DNA from: Isoetes taiwanensis
Lineage: Eukaryota; Streptophyta; Lycopodiopsida; Isoetales; Isoetaceae
NCBI GenBank assembly: GCA_021234155.1
Contig: JAJEKV010000817.1
Location: 21,352 to 85,351 of the forward strand
Direction of reading: 5' to 3'
Length of the DNA stretch: 64,000 bases
The translations under genes and the position numbers were made by a program. Shown here one piece after another: positions 22,621-34,649 of the stretch. The number at the start of each line of letters is the position of its first letter. Position 1 is the stretch's first letter. The notes under the pieces were generated by a model. That model did not search any database. It saw only the letters and a list, made by a program, of their open reading frames with translations, and was not told the origin of the DNA.

Positions 22621-24110
22621 ACAGAAACCTATACACATACAGGCAATGAGTAAGACAAACCAAAGCTAAGATATGTTAAAGATATGTCTAAAGTTGCACC
22701 AAGAGGGATTCAAGCCACAGAAAAAGCCCTTCAAAAATTCCTTGCTTGTTAACTTGTAAGCCGTAATGATTTAAGAATAGAAGCTGGCAAAATACCAAAA
22801 GTAATCTAAAACAACTATGGGAATATTCAGCTCTTCATGCTTAACCATGATGCCACCTTATAGCTTTACTCAAAGATAATCTATAAAAGCATACAGGAAG
22901 TCTTAAATCCAAGGTATCTCTTCCCAATCAAAGTAGTAGTTCGTCTATAATCCTTAAGTAGAAATTAGAAATATTAAAAAAAAAAAAAGCTCATTCCTAA
23001 AGAACATTATACTGAAAGAAAGCAAAATAATATTCAGAGAAAATAATGTATACTTCATACAGAATTTCTCAAGCAGAGCAATTCAATCCTAATGACCTAA
23101 CTTCATGCTTGTGCCTTCTTGAATCATATCAAAGCCTTGTGATTTTAATCTAGATCCTGCAAAAACAACCCCATACATTGTTTGTGTTTCCAGCTTGGAC
23201 GCATTGGGATTTGAATGAGACAGTGCCAAAAGGCTTAGATGTGTACCTGCATGGCGGAATTGCCATCACACAAGGCATAGGACGCACAAATCTACACCCA
23301 GGTATCTGGATTCGACCATCCGGCACCGAAATATCCAGAATAGATACTGAAGAATATTTCAGAAATATCCAGAACAGGTACAAACGGGCCCTAAAACATT
23401 CAGAATAGGTACGAAATATCTTACTCCAAACAAGCGCTTAAGAACAGAAGAAGCAAAGGGGCGCTGCATCATCTGCATGCAACCTCCCCTCCATCTGTGT
23501 GTAGATTTAAGAATGAGGAATGGAAGAATGAGGAATGGGATCACCGGAACATTTAATAGATGCGCTGCAGGGGAAGAGATGTGAGGAAATCCCCGAAGAA
23601 AAATCCAACGCACAATGTGAGCAAAAAAGAGACACACGTCGGTGGAAGATGCACCAAAGAATACGTGTCACCAAAAATTGCATTTGGATTGCGGCGGAGA
23701 ACACGAAAAAAGAAAAAAGAAAAAAGAAAAATTTGAAACTGAATTACATATGTTTTGACATATAACAACCGCAATTTCTTTCAACATTAACATCATAATG
23801 AGGCCATCCTTTCAACTTAATAAATTTAAAATTCAATGTTCTATAGTACAATATGTAGCACAATAACAGGGGGTTGTTTTTGTATTTTTATACTTTTTTC
23901 CCTAAGGTTTTTATATGATTTGGTGGTGTAATCTCGTGGATGTACTAATGCGTACATCTAGAGCGCACATACAGTTTCATGTTTTTTTTAATGGCAATTG
24001 CCAATGGTTTGACCTCATGTTCTAAAAAAAAACCAAAAAAAAAAAACTAAACGCATGCAGGGCTCGATAGCTTAACTTTAGGGTTTATTTACGGCCTAAG
24101 CTAGGGTGAA
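22621..24110. other. No gene supported
   Basis: AT-rich sequence. A small open frame at 23178-23408 (GLDVYLHGGIAITQGIGRTN) lies beside GGTACAAACGGGCCCTAA, which is the sort of end seen in small plant DNA elements, but no matching inverted repeat was found. A short direct duplication (AGAATGAGGAATGG) is at 23511-23540. Confidence 0.3.
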
Positions 24111-24949
24111 GGATTCGCTTGGTCCGTCGGAAGGCATGGAAGGCATCTGGGCTTCCTCGATTTGCAGTCATCCAAATCTGCCAGAGTTATAGTTTTGCAA
24201 GGAACCTTTTTTTACAAAGGAGCAAATATATAGCACAGCCACAGTTCAACTCCGGATCTCGACTTCAGGCCACGGTTCAAGATGCAAGTTGCAGATTCCG
24301 TTTCTAGCATTAGTTCTGATTCAGAAAAGCTCTCAAACATTAGTTCTTGGGCGAGATTGAGAGCTCTGTTCTATCATCCTTTTGAGCCGAAATCCACATC
24401 ATGTTGTAGGAGTTTGTTCTTTGGTCGATTTGTTTGTTTGAACACATGCCTTAGGTTTTGTCACAACCCCGACAGAAACAAAAGGCAATTTCATGGAATT
24501 TTAGGGTTCTTGGGTTAGGAAAGATGAGCAGGAAAATTCAGGGGAAATATAAACTTTCGCGGGAGCAATGGCTTGTCTCACGGATGAAGTCATGAGACTC
24601 TCGCCATCATAGCTAAATTCATCAAGTTTTCATGCTTCTGGCGACTACTGAGTAAAGGTTTGCAAGAATGAACGAGAAATGACTTCATAGAATATGGAGT
24701 GGTAAGTCTTATTGGCGCGGAGATATGGAAAGAGATACGAGGTTGCCCGACTCTCTAATTTTGCATGAGTGTGGACAAATGCACACAATATATCCGCTTG
24801 AATAAAAAAGAGCGGACTTAATCTTTTATGTGTTCGATCATTTGCGACTCGGGCTTTTCTATTTGGAAGATTGCCGATTTACTTGCTCCATCAAATGATG
24901 TTGTTGTAGAAGCATTAAAGCCACTAATTGAACATGCACAAAGATAGAC
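24111..24949 (+). other. No gene identified; stretch upstream of the enolase fragment
   Basis: Open frames at 24119-24518 have an Arg/Ser-rich start (MVRRKAWKASGLPRFAVIQI) that could be an organelle transit peptide, but I found no match to any enolase N-terminus. The rest is interrupted. Whether it belonged to the enolase gene downstream is unknown. Confidence 0.25.
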
Positions 24950-25515
24950 AAGCGGTCGCAAGGGCGATTATCAAAGCTAGGCAGTTATTGACGTCGTGGA
25001 AACCCAACCGTCGAGGTGGATCCGGTCACGGATCAAGTTTATCGCTCCACGGTGCCCAGTGGGGGCTTCTACGTGTATTCTACGAAGCTCTTGAGCTCGG
25101 GGATGGGGATAAAAGCGATCTTTGAGGTAAAGGAGTCCTAAAAGCGGTTTTGAATATTAACAAGCTCATTGGTGTGGACGTAAGGTAAGAATGAAAATAG
25201 AAAAACTCAAGCTTTTTTTAAGGATTGCTAAAATAGGTCTTTCATTTGTCGAAACCGAGAAGCATTTGGATAGCATCATGTTAGAGCTTGATGGAACACA
25301 AAACAAGTCAAAACTGGGAGCATTGGTGTGTCATTGAGTGCTTGCAAGGCTGGGGCTGGGGCCAAGGGCATTCCTTTATACAGGCACACATTCAAGACCT
25401 TCTTGATATTAGAGAATTGGTCATGCCGTGGTTCGCTTTAAATGTGATTAATGGTGGTAGTCATCTTTGGGAATAAACTTGCTATGCGGGAGTTTATGAT
25501 TCTTCCAGTTGGATA
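24950..25515 (+). pseudogene. Enolase N-terminal fragment (pseudogene)
   Basis: Enolase (2-phosphoglycerate to phosphoenolpyruvate, glycolysis) is recognised from ordered blocks: AIIKARQLLTS, GNPTVEVDPVTDQVYRSTVP, SGAST, LELGDGDKS, KGVLKAVLNINKLIGVDV, then after about 85 bp IMLELDGTQNKSKLGA, KAGAGAKGIPLYRHIQDL-like sequence, RELVMP, FALNVINGGSH and REFMILPVG. They cover roughly the first 170 of about 430-440 residues, including the VPSGAST substrate loop. The metal ligands and catalytic Lys in the C-terminal barrel are absent. At least five frameshifts break the frame, for example at the DSRGNP, GAST and GANAILGVSLA sites. The gap after VDVR begins GTAAGA and may be an old intron, so this was probably a DNA-level duplicate rather than a processed copy. 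Confidence 0.85.
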
Positions 25516-26060
25516 TGAGAATGGGTTGTGAAGGTACGGAGGACACATGCATAAATCATTTTTCATCTTCGATGAATTTGTCTTCTTGACGTTCATACAC
25601 CATAATTCTTGCCTCTTTTGGTCAGTTTGCCTCTTTTTGTCTTCTTTTTTATGAATGTGGTAAATGGCAGTGTAGATGCATAGATGCATGGTGCCTCGCA
25701 AGTCATTTTGAACATAACAAAATGGTTGAACTAGAGACTAGGTTTGACGTTGCTCTTCCCTCCAAATTATGTTGGATGGCAAGTTTGTTGCAAAGATATC
25801 TGAACTTATCAGAACTCCAATAAGATATATGTTGCTAGCGGCATTCAAAGTATCATTTTCTTTTATAGATCTTTGCCTGTACCTTTTATTCTTCAAGGGT
25901 TATTGGTTTTTTGAAAAATGAAGAGGATTGCCTTGCAATTGTATTTACACTTTTTCTTTATGGTTATGTTTGCTTTTTAATTTGGGCCTCAGTAGTTTTT
26001 TATTTGTAATGATGTCTACAACATCATTTAATGTTTTCTACTTTGTTTACCTATGCTTGC
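25516..26060. other. No gene supported
   Basis: Sequence after the point where enolase similarity ends. It is T-rich with short open frames and no motif that I recognise. Confidence 0.35.
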
Positions 26061-26069
26061 TTTTGTTAG

Positions 26070-26531
26070 GGCCCGAAGGGCCCAAATTTTTTTTTTTAAA
26101 TAGAACAACCACTAATATTAATTAACACAGACCATTACATTTTATACATTTAAATTAAAATCCCCCTGAAACCCCCTTTGGTTTGAGTGCATATTCACAC
26201 GGGGGGTTACGTAGGGCAGCGAGAGCCCTTAAAAACTTACAATACATGTACAAAATTAACACCACTAAGTACATTCTCTCAAATCTTATAGTATTTTGCA
26301 AACTTCAATATATAGTATACAAAAATTTGTACAAGCATACCCCACAAACGAGGATCGCTATGTACGATCCAGATCAAGGAATAAAGGGCAAATATGCCCA
26401 TCTGACAGCTCTCGATGCCCGGAGTAACCCCCCGTGTGAATATGCACTCAAACCAAAGGGGGTTTCAGGGGGATTTTAATTTAAATGTATAAAATGTAAT
26501 GGTCTGTGTTAATTAATATTAGTGGTTGTTC
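26070..26531. mobile_element. Fold-back (long-armed inverted-repeat) element, copy 1
   Basis: Two arms of about 110 bp are near-perfect reverse complements: 26103-26211 (GAACAACCACTAATATTAAT onward, through CCCCCTGAAACCCCCTTTGG) and about 26423-26531. The left arm is preceded by AGGGCCCGAAGGGCCC (26069-26084), which matches, in reverse, the end of a related single arm near 48166. The core of about 210 bp codes for nothing recognisable. It is a non-autonomous MITE or fold-back element. The outer right end (GGGCCCTTCGGGCCCT expected) is missing after 26531. Confidence 0.8.
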
Positions 26532-26539
26532 CATCGAGA

Positions 26540-28900
26540 GTACTATGTCCAAGTTTCTTTTTTGTTCTAAATAATGTAAGGCCTTATGGTCTAGTTCTTT
26601 ATTACTGCGAAATATCAACCATCTTACATGTCTACATATTACAACTAGAACACTTCACTTTCACCTTATGCTTTTTCTATTAATGCCAACATAGTATCCC
26701 TTTGGATTACTACTTTTAAACCATAACAGTAGTGATTACAACCTGTATATTTATGCTTCAGTCAATGTTCATCAAAAACGTTTAATATTTTATATACTAT
26801 ATTGACTGAACTCCAAATATAAAGGGTTTGATCATATATAACAGTATTAAAGATGTAGAATACATACGTCATAATCCAAAATATGGGCAGACCTATATAA
26901 AGCCTGAGCTGATTTATATAACTATGAGCTTCTCACCTTGCGTGTTCAGACAGCATAATCAGCCGTAATTTAAGTAAATGGCAGGAAACCTGAGTTATGT
27001 CAAACTAGACAGAGAAAAATAGAATAGAATAGAATAGAATAGTTTTTTTAACGTCCACGAAGACCAATAGGTCATGGGACCCATACAATGGGCTAGTACA
27101 ATCATTACTACTAGGATTAAAAAACCCCTGCCTCGAAAGGTTTTCAAGGGAAAAAGAACATTGTCATTGTCTTCAACAAGTCTTAAAACATCTTAAAATT
27201 TGTGAACTCAACTTGTAGATCTTCCAGAACACCGATCAATTTAAAAAGCAAATGGACAATGGGAAGAAAATCCTGTTGGTAATAAGACAAGGACCAAAAG
27301 CTACATTGGGATTTTCAGTTCTTCACTAGTACACCATTGTACCTTTTGCCCTCTAAAAATATCTTAGCCAAAGTAAATAAGGTGCATAATACAGCAACAA
27401 CATAATATAACATTTAGAAAATGTCTCACGTTCTGCTCACTTTTAACAGTTAATCGGATGAATCCTACTGGAGTAAAACAGGACTGTGCTATTTAGAAAC
27501 AGTGTGCATATATTTTCTTTTCATGCTCTTGTTAGTTCATTAAATCAAGGAAAAGGATCTTTTCTTAAGTTCCATCTCCAGCATAACCTTTACCATCAAA
27601 ACATGTGTCTCTTACTCATATCTACAAGTCCAATATCATTAGCCTTCAGAACCTGTCTATAACTCTAGTTTTAGATGGATCTACCTAGAGATCTCCATTT
27701 ATTTTATGTGTAATCCATGTTTTCTCTATCAATAAACCACTTATATTTCTGAACCATAAATGGTTACTTCAACTTCCTCAAACCGTATAGGGCCTAAACT
27801 AGAAGCCAATATTAAATTAAACTTTCTATTTTCCAAGCTATTGAAAAAACCTGAGCATAGCCTGAATCGTCTTCCATGTCTTGTGTGTTGCGCACATTTT
27901 GGGGAGACATAAAATCATTCTACCTTTTTCCTGCCAAAGGGTTTTGATCCCCTTTGGTTACCAAGGGTATAGTTTCCTCTGGCACCATAGCCACTCCTAG
28001 ACACCATATTGTTATCTATTGAATAGGCTTTAGACTCGCGCCATAGCTCCTCCTCTCCAATATTATTTTCTTCCGAGCTCGAAGTTTTGCAGCCATCGAA
28101 ATCATACCCCATTTTTAATGCTTTGTTAACCAAAAGTATGCAGATCTAGAATTTTTTCAAGGATCTACTCTGGTCAAGGCGACTCCACTGTCCTGGGTCG
28201 CCATCATTAATTATAGGGTAACACTAAATTCCTACTACTGTATCATGTTATTCATTTAAAAAGAACCCCATGAAATTCATTTCCAATGTACTCATGGCCA
28301 GCTAAATATCTAATTAGGGGTGTGAGTATTCTTATGTAGCCATCTTACATGTTAAAACCCCTAGCTTTACAATATGTAGTCAATATTTTTGACACATGTT
28401 AGTCATGTAGAATTATGCCACCATTACAAGTCTATATCCCAATAGATTTCCTTATTAAACAACCTATTGTATCAGTTATATGATCGTGCATTCAAGTTAT
28501 CAAATATAGATTAATAATGCAAAAAAAAGGGTAAAAAATAAAATTACGCATTATTTTTTGGAAATGGTCTTGTAAAAAGATGCTGGAGAGTAACATTTCT
28601 ATTGTTTAACAATATGGAAAGAAAGTTGCAAGGCATATAATGTGATTCGATAATAAATATTGATCCTTATATATACTGGATAATCTTTATTGTTGAGATA
28701 TATACCTATCTATAAACGCTCCATTGCCTAACTCTATGAGACAAAGTTTTGAATTGCAGTCAATATCATACCTACTCAGAGAACATTGAGATACAACCTA
28801 CTTAAATTGACTACTTCAACATTTTTGCATGTGACAAAAGAGCTATAGTGGAATGGACAGACAAAAAAAAATTATAATGCAATTGCCAGGGGTCTTGCAA
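26540..28900. other. No gene supported; AT-rich
   Basis: No convincing coding sequence. It contains an (AATAG)n microsatellite of four to five units at about 27020-27042. It is followed by TTTTTTTAACGTCCACGAAG, which could be the reversed 3' tail of a non-LTR retroposon. A minus-strand open frame at 27915-28133 (72 codons) has no recognisable motif. Confidence 0.4.
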
Positions 28901-28921
28901 AGTCACGATGGTGATAGGCTA

Positions 28922-28963
28922 AGGCCCAGATTCCACTATGCGGCGGTAGTGGAATCTGGGCCT
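28922..28963. repeat. 17-bp perfect hairpin
   Basis: AGGCCCAGATTCCACTA (28922-28938) and its exact reverse complement (28947-28963) flank an 8-base loop, about 330 bp upstream of the fucosidase start. It may be the fused ends of a small excised DNA element. A regulatory role is not shown. Confidence 0.85.
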
Positions 28964-29290
28964 AAGGCTGGGTTCACATGCACCATCGGAGCTATCACCC
29001 TCATGTAAAATGGTTAAGCCCACCATCACGGGCCATCGTCAATTTGCAGCGGGCTCTAATGGTTGATGACTCAGCCATGTACACGTGGCGTCTTTGGCCA
29101 CGTAGTATCGATTTCAACATGCACGGAATAGCATCCCACCATACCCGCAGAGCTCGTGGCTATGGCGGATCATAACGCAAGTATGTCTCATTCCGCAATT
29201 AATTCTAGCCCGCTGCCTTCTTCCACGGCACCCTTTGCATTTACAATTCCTTCCTTCGTAGAATCGGCATTCTATTCTTAGATCAGAGCA

Positions 29291-31440
29291 ATGCAGATCC
29301 TATTCTTTTGCTCAGCTAAAAACATACTCAAGACCTTGGTCATAGTCACATTTATGTGGATTCTTATTGCTAGACATTATGCATTAGCAACAGGCGTTGA
29401 TGATGATAGTTTTTCCAAATTTCCCCCTTTGCCGATCATGCCAATTCCGTCGGCCAAACAACTAGCTTTCCATAAACGAGAAATCGCGCTTTTTTTACAC
29501 TTTGGTATGAACACCTTCACTGGTTTAGAATGGGGAACAGGAAGACAAGATCCCTGTACATTTGACCCCTCCGGATTAAATGCTCGTCAATGGGCTCAGG
29601 TGGCTAAAGACGCAGGATTCAAGCTAGTGATTTTAACTGTGAAGCATCACGATGGATTTTGTCTTTGGCCTTCTGCCTACACTAATTACACGGTCAAGAG
29701 CAGCCAATGGATGAATGGAAATGGCGATGTTGTTCATGAATTTGTGAGTGCAGCAAGGGAGTTTGGTTTAGAAGTGGGTCTCTATTTATCTCCTTGGGAT
29801 AGGCACGAACCTTTTTATGGAGATACTCTGAAGTATAACATGTTTTATTTGGCACAAATGGAAGAGCTTCTTACCAGGTTGTTTCAAATTCCATGGATGC
29901 AGATATGTGTTATGTTTGCAAGTTCATTATGGTGCAGAATGTACTTTTCAAGACTGCTGGCCATATATTTCTGGTCTAAGTTACTATATATTTCTGTTAG
30001 TGAACCTAAAGACCATTGTTGTGATTCAGACATTGACTCTCCTGTAGCACAATGCTGCTAATAACTAATATGTGGTTTTGCAGCTATGGCCAAATTCTGA
30101 GGTGTGGCTTGATGGTGCCAAGGGTGAAAATGCTACTGATATGGTCTATATGTTTGACCGATGGTTTGCTGTCATCCATCAGCTTCAGCCTACTGCAAAT
30201 ATATTCTCAGATGCAGGTCCTGATATCAGATGGGTTGGGGATGAGGAAGGCTTCGCGGGTTCGACATGCTGGTCGATGGTCAATAGCACCAACATTGAAG
30301 GGTTTATCTTAAATTCTGAGAAATAAGATTAAAGCACCAAGATTAAACAACACACAAGGTTTGTCCTTGCCATCAAGGGAAATCTGACATTTGACCATAT
30401 CTAATTGCGCAAATCCAGGAAACTATCCCAGGCTAACTGTAGAGATATTTGTTAGCTGCTTTCCTTCTTTTCCAGAAAAACAAGGCAAGAAGATTATGGA
30501 ACATGCACATGCTAATATATAAATATCAGTTGATGAGAAAAGGCTCAGATTTGTGCAACTAAGTTTTAATATACTTTAAAAGGGTGGATCTTAGGCAACA
30601 ATATGATAAGAAATTTGGGTCGGGGGGGACATTTAGTACGTTAGGCCAGAAGAGCATTTCTAGACTTCTCAAGTTTCGAGGAGAAAATGCAGCGTGTTTA
30701 TATTCCGAGCTAAAGCATGTCTCCCTCGTTTCTCTATGCAGGTATTTAAACTCTGGTGATCCCTATGGTGTTGACTGGGTGCCCGCTGAATGTGACATTT
30801 CTATTAGACCAGGATGGTTTTGGCATAGCAATCAGACTGCCAAAAGTGTAACAGAATTGCTAGAAGTTTATTACAAGTCTGTTGGACGAAATTGTGTGCT
30901 GCTACTAAATGTGCCACCAAATTCTACAGGCTTGTTTGATGAAAATGACATTAAAGTTCTTCAAGAATTCAGGTTTGCATTGGATTCAATATTTTCAGTA
31001 AACCTTGCTGCAAAATCTATGGTGAGAGCAAGCAGCACGCGGGATGCATACCTTTATGATGCAAAAAAGGTCCTTGAGAGTGGTCTATCCACATACTGGG
31101 CACCCTCACAAGGTATGCAATCAGGCATAATATGGCTCAACTTGGACGTTGCAACTACTTTTAATGTGGTGGAAATACAAGAAGCTATTCAGCTAGGACA
31201 AAGAGTAATATCATATCATTTAGATGTGTGGAAGAAAGGTTCATGGTCTCGTCTAACCAATGGAACCACAATTGGGTATAAGAAGTTGGATCGATTTAAC
31301 ACTACACACAAGGACAATACCTGCGGCTGGTGATTGAAGAAGCCCGTGCGGATCCCCTTATAGCATTCTTTGGATTGTATCTCGATCCTTATTATGAAAC
31401 CACTTGCAACACTCGGGCCACATTTTGCCGTGTAAGCTAA
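29291..31440 (+). CDS. Alpha-L-fucosidase (GH29, plant FUC1 type), with two apparent frameshifts
   Basis: GH29 fucosidases release L-fucose from cell-wall glycans and N-glycans in the apoplast or vacuole. Three exons have GT/AG borders: 29291-29877, 30084-30301 and 30742-31440. A hydrophobic N-terminus (about residues 10-30) looks like a signal peptide or anchor. Family blocks: FLHFGMNTFTGLEWG, VILTVKHHDGFCLWPS, VGLYLSPWDRHEPFYG, EVWLDGAKGE (nucleophile Asp), FSDAGPDIRWVGDEEG, DWVPAECDISIRPGWFWH and RNCVLLLNVPPNS. A C-terminal F5/8 (discoidin-like) domain follows (about 30990-31290) and the end is ATFCRVS. Exon 2 appears to lack one base at 30097-30098, before EVWLDG. Exon 3 shifts frame near 31305, before YLRLVIEEARADPL. 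Otherwise the exons are open, so this is either a very young pseudogene or carries assembly indels. Full length would match the plant family. Confidence 0.92.
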
Positions 31441-33115
31441 AAATATTAGTCGCTAAAAGCAAAAAGTGGCCGAGTTTTATAACTAGAATAGGAGTGCCTT
31501 GCGGCTTAAACAAATGGCTCTACGTTACCTCAGGTAGATGAGCTCTGTATTGTATGGATATTGCTAATTTGGGCATCAACTTGCACTAACTAAAATCATT
31601 ATTCTACTAACGACGAATATGCAAATCCCCATGGTGATGAAATTTGGACAACTCCATTTTTATAATGTTTAAGATAGACGTTATTTCACCTGATTACATA
31701 CAGGCCCACATTATATATATGCTCTTCTTGAGCTCTCTAAATCCACCCCAATTTTATTTTTTGGAATTGTTGACTCTCATAAACTTGCGATTTTTGTTTG
31801 GTATTTGGGAATCGAGTGGTTAGGACTATGATTTTGATGTCGATTGTATGAAAAAAGGGTATATTTTGGCATGTTTGAGCAGCTTGTTTGCATTTAGTGG
31901 TCTAGTTTCTAATTTTAATGTGTTTGCAAGTTTATTGTTGGCTATTTTTCATGCTAAATTATAGGCGCCGATAGCGTTTCACGCCACTTCCTTTTTTCGA
32001 GGCTCTGTTTTTCTTGCTTTTGGCAAGGCGAGCGAGAGGAGGCGCAGGCATCGTTGAAGGCAAGAAAGGACCTGCTGCTTTGCTGCTTTGCATCTTATTA
32101 TGAAGACGTTGAATTGCTTTGTTGCTTTGCTTTGTTGCTTTGCATCTTATTATGAAGATGTTTGTTCCTAGAGCATGGGCCCAGAGGGATGATTGAATGG
32201 AAACGATCTCTCGCTAGGTAGGATGGATGGCTTAATCGATGTGGCTAGACGCCTCCTTATTCCGCTTTTGCAGCTTGTTCAGTGGCGCCTTGAACAGTAC
32301 CAGAGATAATGTTGTTCCCCGTGGCCGCAGAGATAAATTAGTTGTTTTTTCGTTTTAGTAAGATATGTTCTTCGCTTGATCTGGCCATTTGTTCACCCAA
32401 ATTCTAGCTAAACCGCTTTGTTAGGAAGTTACCGCAAGCAGACTTGAGGATGGTTTTTTCGCTTTTTATGGATCTTGCTATGGCGGTGATGGCCATGGTC
32501 GTATGATGGCAAAGACGGTTTCTAACCCCGGGATCCACCTTCTTTATAAGGGATATGCCACCAAGTGCATAGGGTAGTCGAAAAAACCCCTAGTATACGT
32601 GTTTCTGATAGGCAAATTTCACCCCTTTCCATATGGCTTTACAACTAGAAGAACATCTCAAAATCCCTATGACCCCTAGTATACATACGGAAAAGAGTAA
32701 AAAATTGCCCCCTCCCATTGATGCACGTCGTTTTGACAGGTTCCACAAGGCGACGCCCCCTTGTTTCTAGCATGCTATGAGGACATGCCATAGCTATGCC
32801 TGGTTGAAGCCATAAGGCGGATGGATGCGCAGACCTGTGTGAAGCTGGGAGCTTGTTTTTTATTTGATTTGTCTCAACCATGGATTACCGTGAAAGTACA
32901 TGTTTTGTCTCAAAATACCTTAGAAAGTGGCAAAGCATTTTTATGTGAAAAAGATGTCAGCCGTTGATGCAACATTATGCTCGGGATATGCTGAAGATCA
33001 ACGACCCATATTCAATCCTACAAAATAAACCCATAATACTTGGAAATACAATTAGCAACAAGTTATCTACAACCATCATGGTGCTAGAGCTAATAACCTC
33101 TCTATAGATAGGAGC
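31441..33115. other. No gene supported
   Basis: Downstream of the fucosidase. It has a local duplication of TGCTTTGCATCTTATTATGAAGA (about 32083-32107 and 32135-32159) and a small minus-strand open frame at 32645-32881 without motifs. No poly(A) signal could be assigned with confidence. Confidence 0.4.
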
Positions 33116-33119
33116 AATC

Positions 33120-33655
33120 TTGAACACAGTCACCAAATCTAACCTAACTTTTGAGTTTCTTAAGACAATAGCTCATCAAACTCTCTCTCTTTCCTTTGAA
33201 ACTTTTAAAAAGGAGGCGGTGGTTGTACCCGAAAGTAAACTTACGCAATTTATTTGTCATTTCTTACCCGCACCATTATTGCTTGTCTTTTTGTCTTCAG
33301 CATGCATTGCCTCATTCATTCTCCTTGTATGGACTAACATCACCTCTTTTTGTTTTTCAAATACCTCCATGAAACTAATTGCAGAGCTCCCTTGTATCTT
33401 CTTGTTGTTCTCTTGCTTGCTAAAATATTCTCTCACACTGCACTTGTCCTCATAGCATCTTATTTCCTTGCAAAAGGTGCAAACATGGCATTCTCTCCCA
33501 TAGTGGCCTTTCTTGCCACACTCGAGATAAGACCTATGCCAACAAATATAAGAAGTGTTAGTAGTCTTAGAACAATGAATGCAAGGGGATAATATCCGAG
33601 TTGTGGTGCTTTGACAGCCTTTGGCTCCAAGGGCTGCTTTGTAACTTCAGCCATG
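33120..33655 (-). pseudogene. Gag-like zinc-knuckle fragment
   Basis: On the minus strand, MAEVTKQPLEPKAVKAPQLG (33654) continues, after a frameshift, into a Cys/His-rich run: CIHCSKTTNTSYICWHRSY, then ECGKKGHYGRECHVCTFCKE and RCYEDKC. The first part resembles the CxxCxKTxHTxxxCW box and the second the CCHC knuckle (C-x2-C varied) of Copia gag proteins. The frame stays largely open towards 33120 with a Lys/Glu-rich tail (FMEVFEKQKEVMLVHTRRMN). It adjoins the disrupted 5' LTR of the second Copia and is probably a remnant of another retrotransposon. Confidence 0.5.
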
Positions 33656-33815
33656 TTTCTAATATCTTGGACATCTTTGCCTTACTCTTGCTCTTCTTTT
33701 TCTCCTTTTAACCCTTCTTGTATTTATACTCCTGATAATACTCATAAATAATCTACAAGAAGTATTTAGCATTTATGCTAGAGTCAAACATGGAGGCATG
33801 TACTGCATGTTTAAT

Positions 33816-33901
33816 TCTATCATGGTTGGCTACAATGACAGTCAAAGCTGCATGTTGTTCTAAGTCCTATCATGGTTGGCTACAATGACAGTCAAAGCTG
33901 A
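33816..33901 (+). repeat. Duplicated 34-bp LTR segment
   Basis: CTATCATGGTTGGCTACAAT plus 14 further bases occurs at about 33818-33850 and again at 33867-33900. The second copy continues into the 5' LTR of Copia 2. The first stands where the first ~75 bp of the LTR (seen intact at 44277-44350) should be, so the LTR start has been rearranged. Confidence 0.75.
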
Positions 33902-34649
33902 AAGAAATTTGCAGACTGCCATGATGGAATTATGAGTCAACTAGATGTTTAGAACTTAAAAACAAACTTTACTTAACTTTGCACATAAAGCACTTAAAGC
34001 ACTTAGTTGAATTAAGCATGAACTTCCACAAGAAATTCAAGGATGCAAGAGAGCCACAATATGGTCCCTAATCCCTTGCACTAAATGGTAATTCAACCTT
34101 CAGCTTTAAAATCATAGTCATTAATACTTCAATCTACTGTAGCTATGAATCAACAATGAACTCTAATGACTTTAAAACTTCTTCAGTGCATTCGATCTAC
34201 AATAGGGGGTTTCTTCAACATCAATGCATCCGATTATATATTGTGCTCCATCGGTTTAGCTCTCGATAAAAGTTCTATCTTTGGATCTCGGTGGTCTTGA
34301 GATATCCCACGTGCATTATGCATTAAATCCCGACCTTCAATTATCCCACATACGTTAACCGTGAAATTGGCCCAAAACCATTGAACCATTAAATCACTTG
34401 TAAAAATATCAAACCCCTTGCAATATTATTTTCGTGTTCCTAGTTTCTTCAAACCATCTTAACCACATTAGCTTAATATGTTCTTATAATCGCTTTGGCC
34501 GCACTGTGGTTTAACCGCAAGTAGAAAGATTCACGTGACCACCGATTTCTAACATTCCCCTTCATGTAATCTTTCCCTGTTATTGTATTGTCTTCGCATC
34601 TCTTAAACCCCAAATCTCCCAAGTGATAAAGCTTTTGTCGCCAGGTTCC

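Noticed and set aside
23150-23440. Small DNA element or gene fragment (open frame GLDVYLHGG...)
   Set aside because: No partner inverted repeat, no target duplication and no recognised family; not enough to call.
14779-34030. Shared AAAGCACTTAAAGCACTTA words in element B and the Copia 1 LTRs (about 33985 and 38915) as evidence of relationship
   Set aside because: The match is short and simple, and the rest of the LTR has no similarity to element B, so coincidence is likely.
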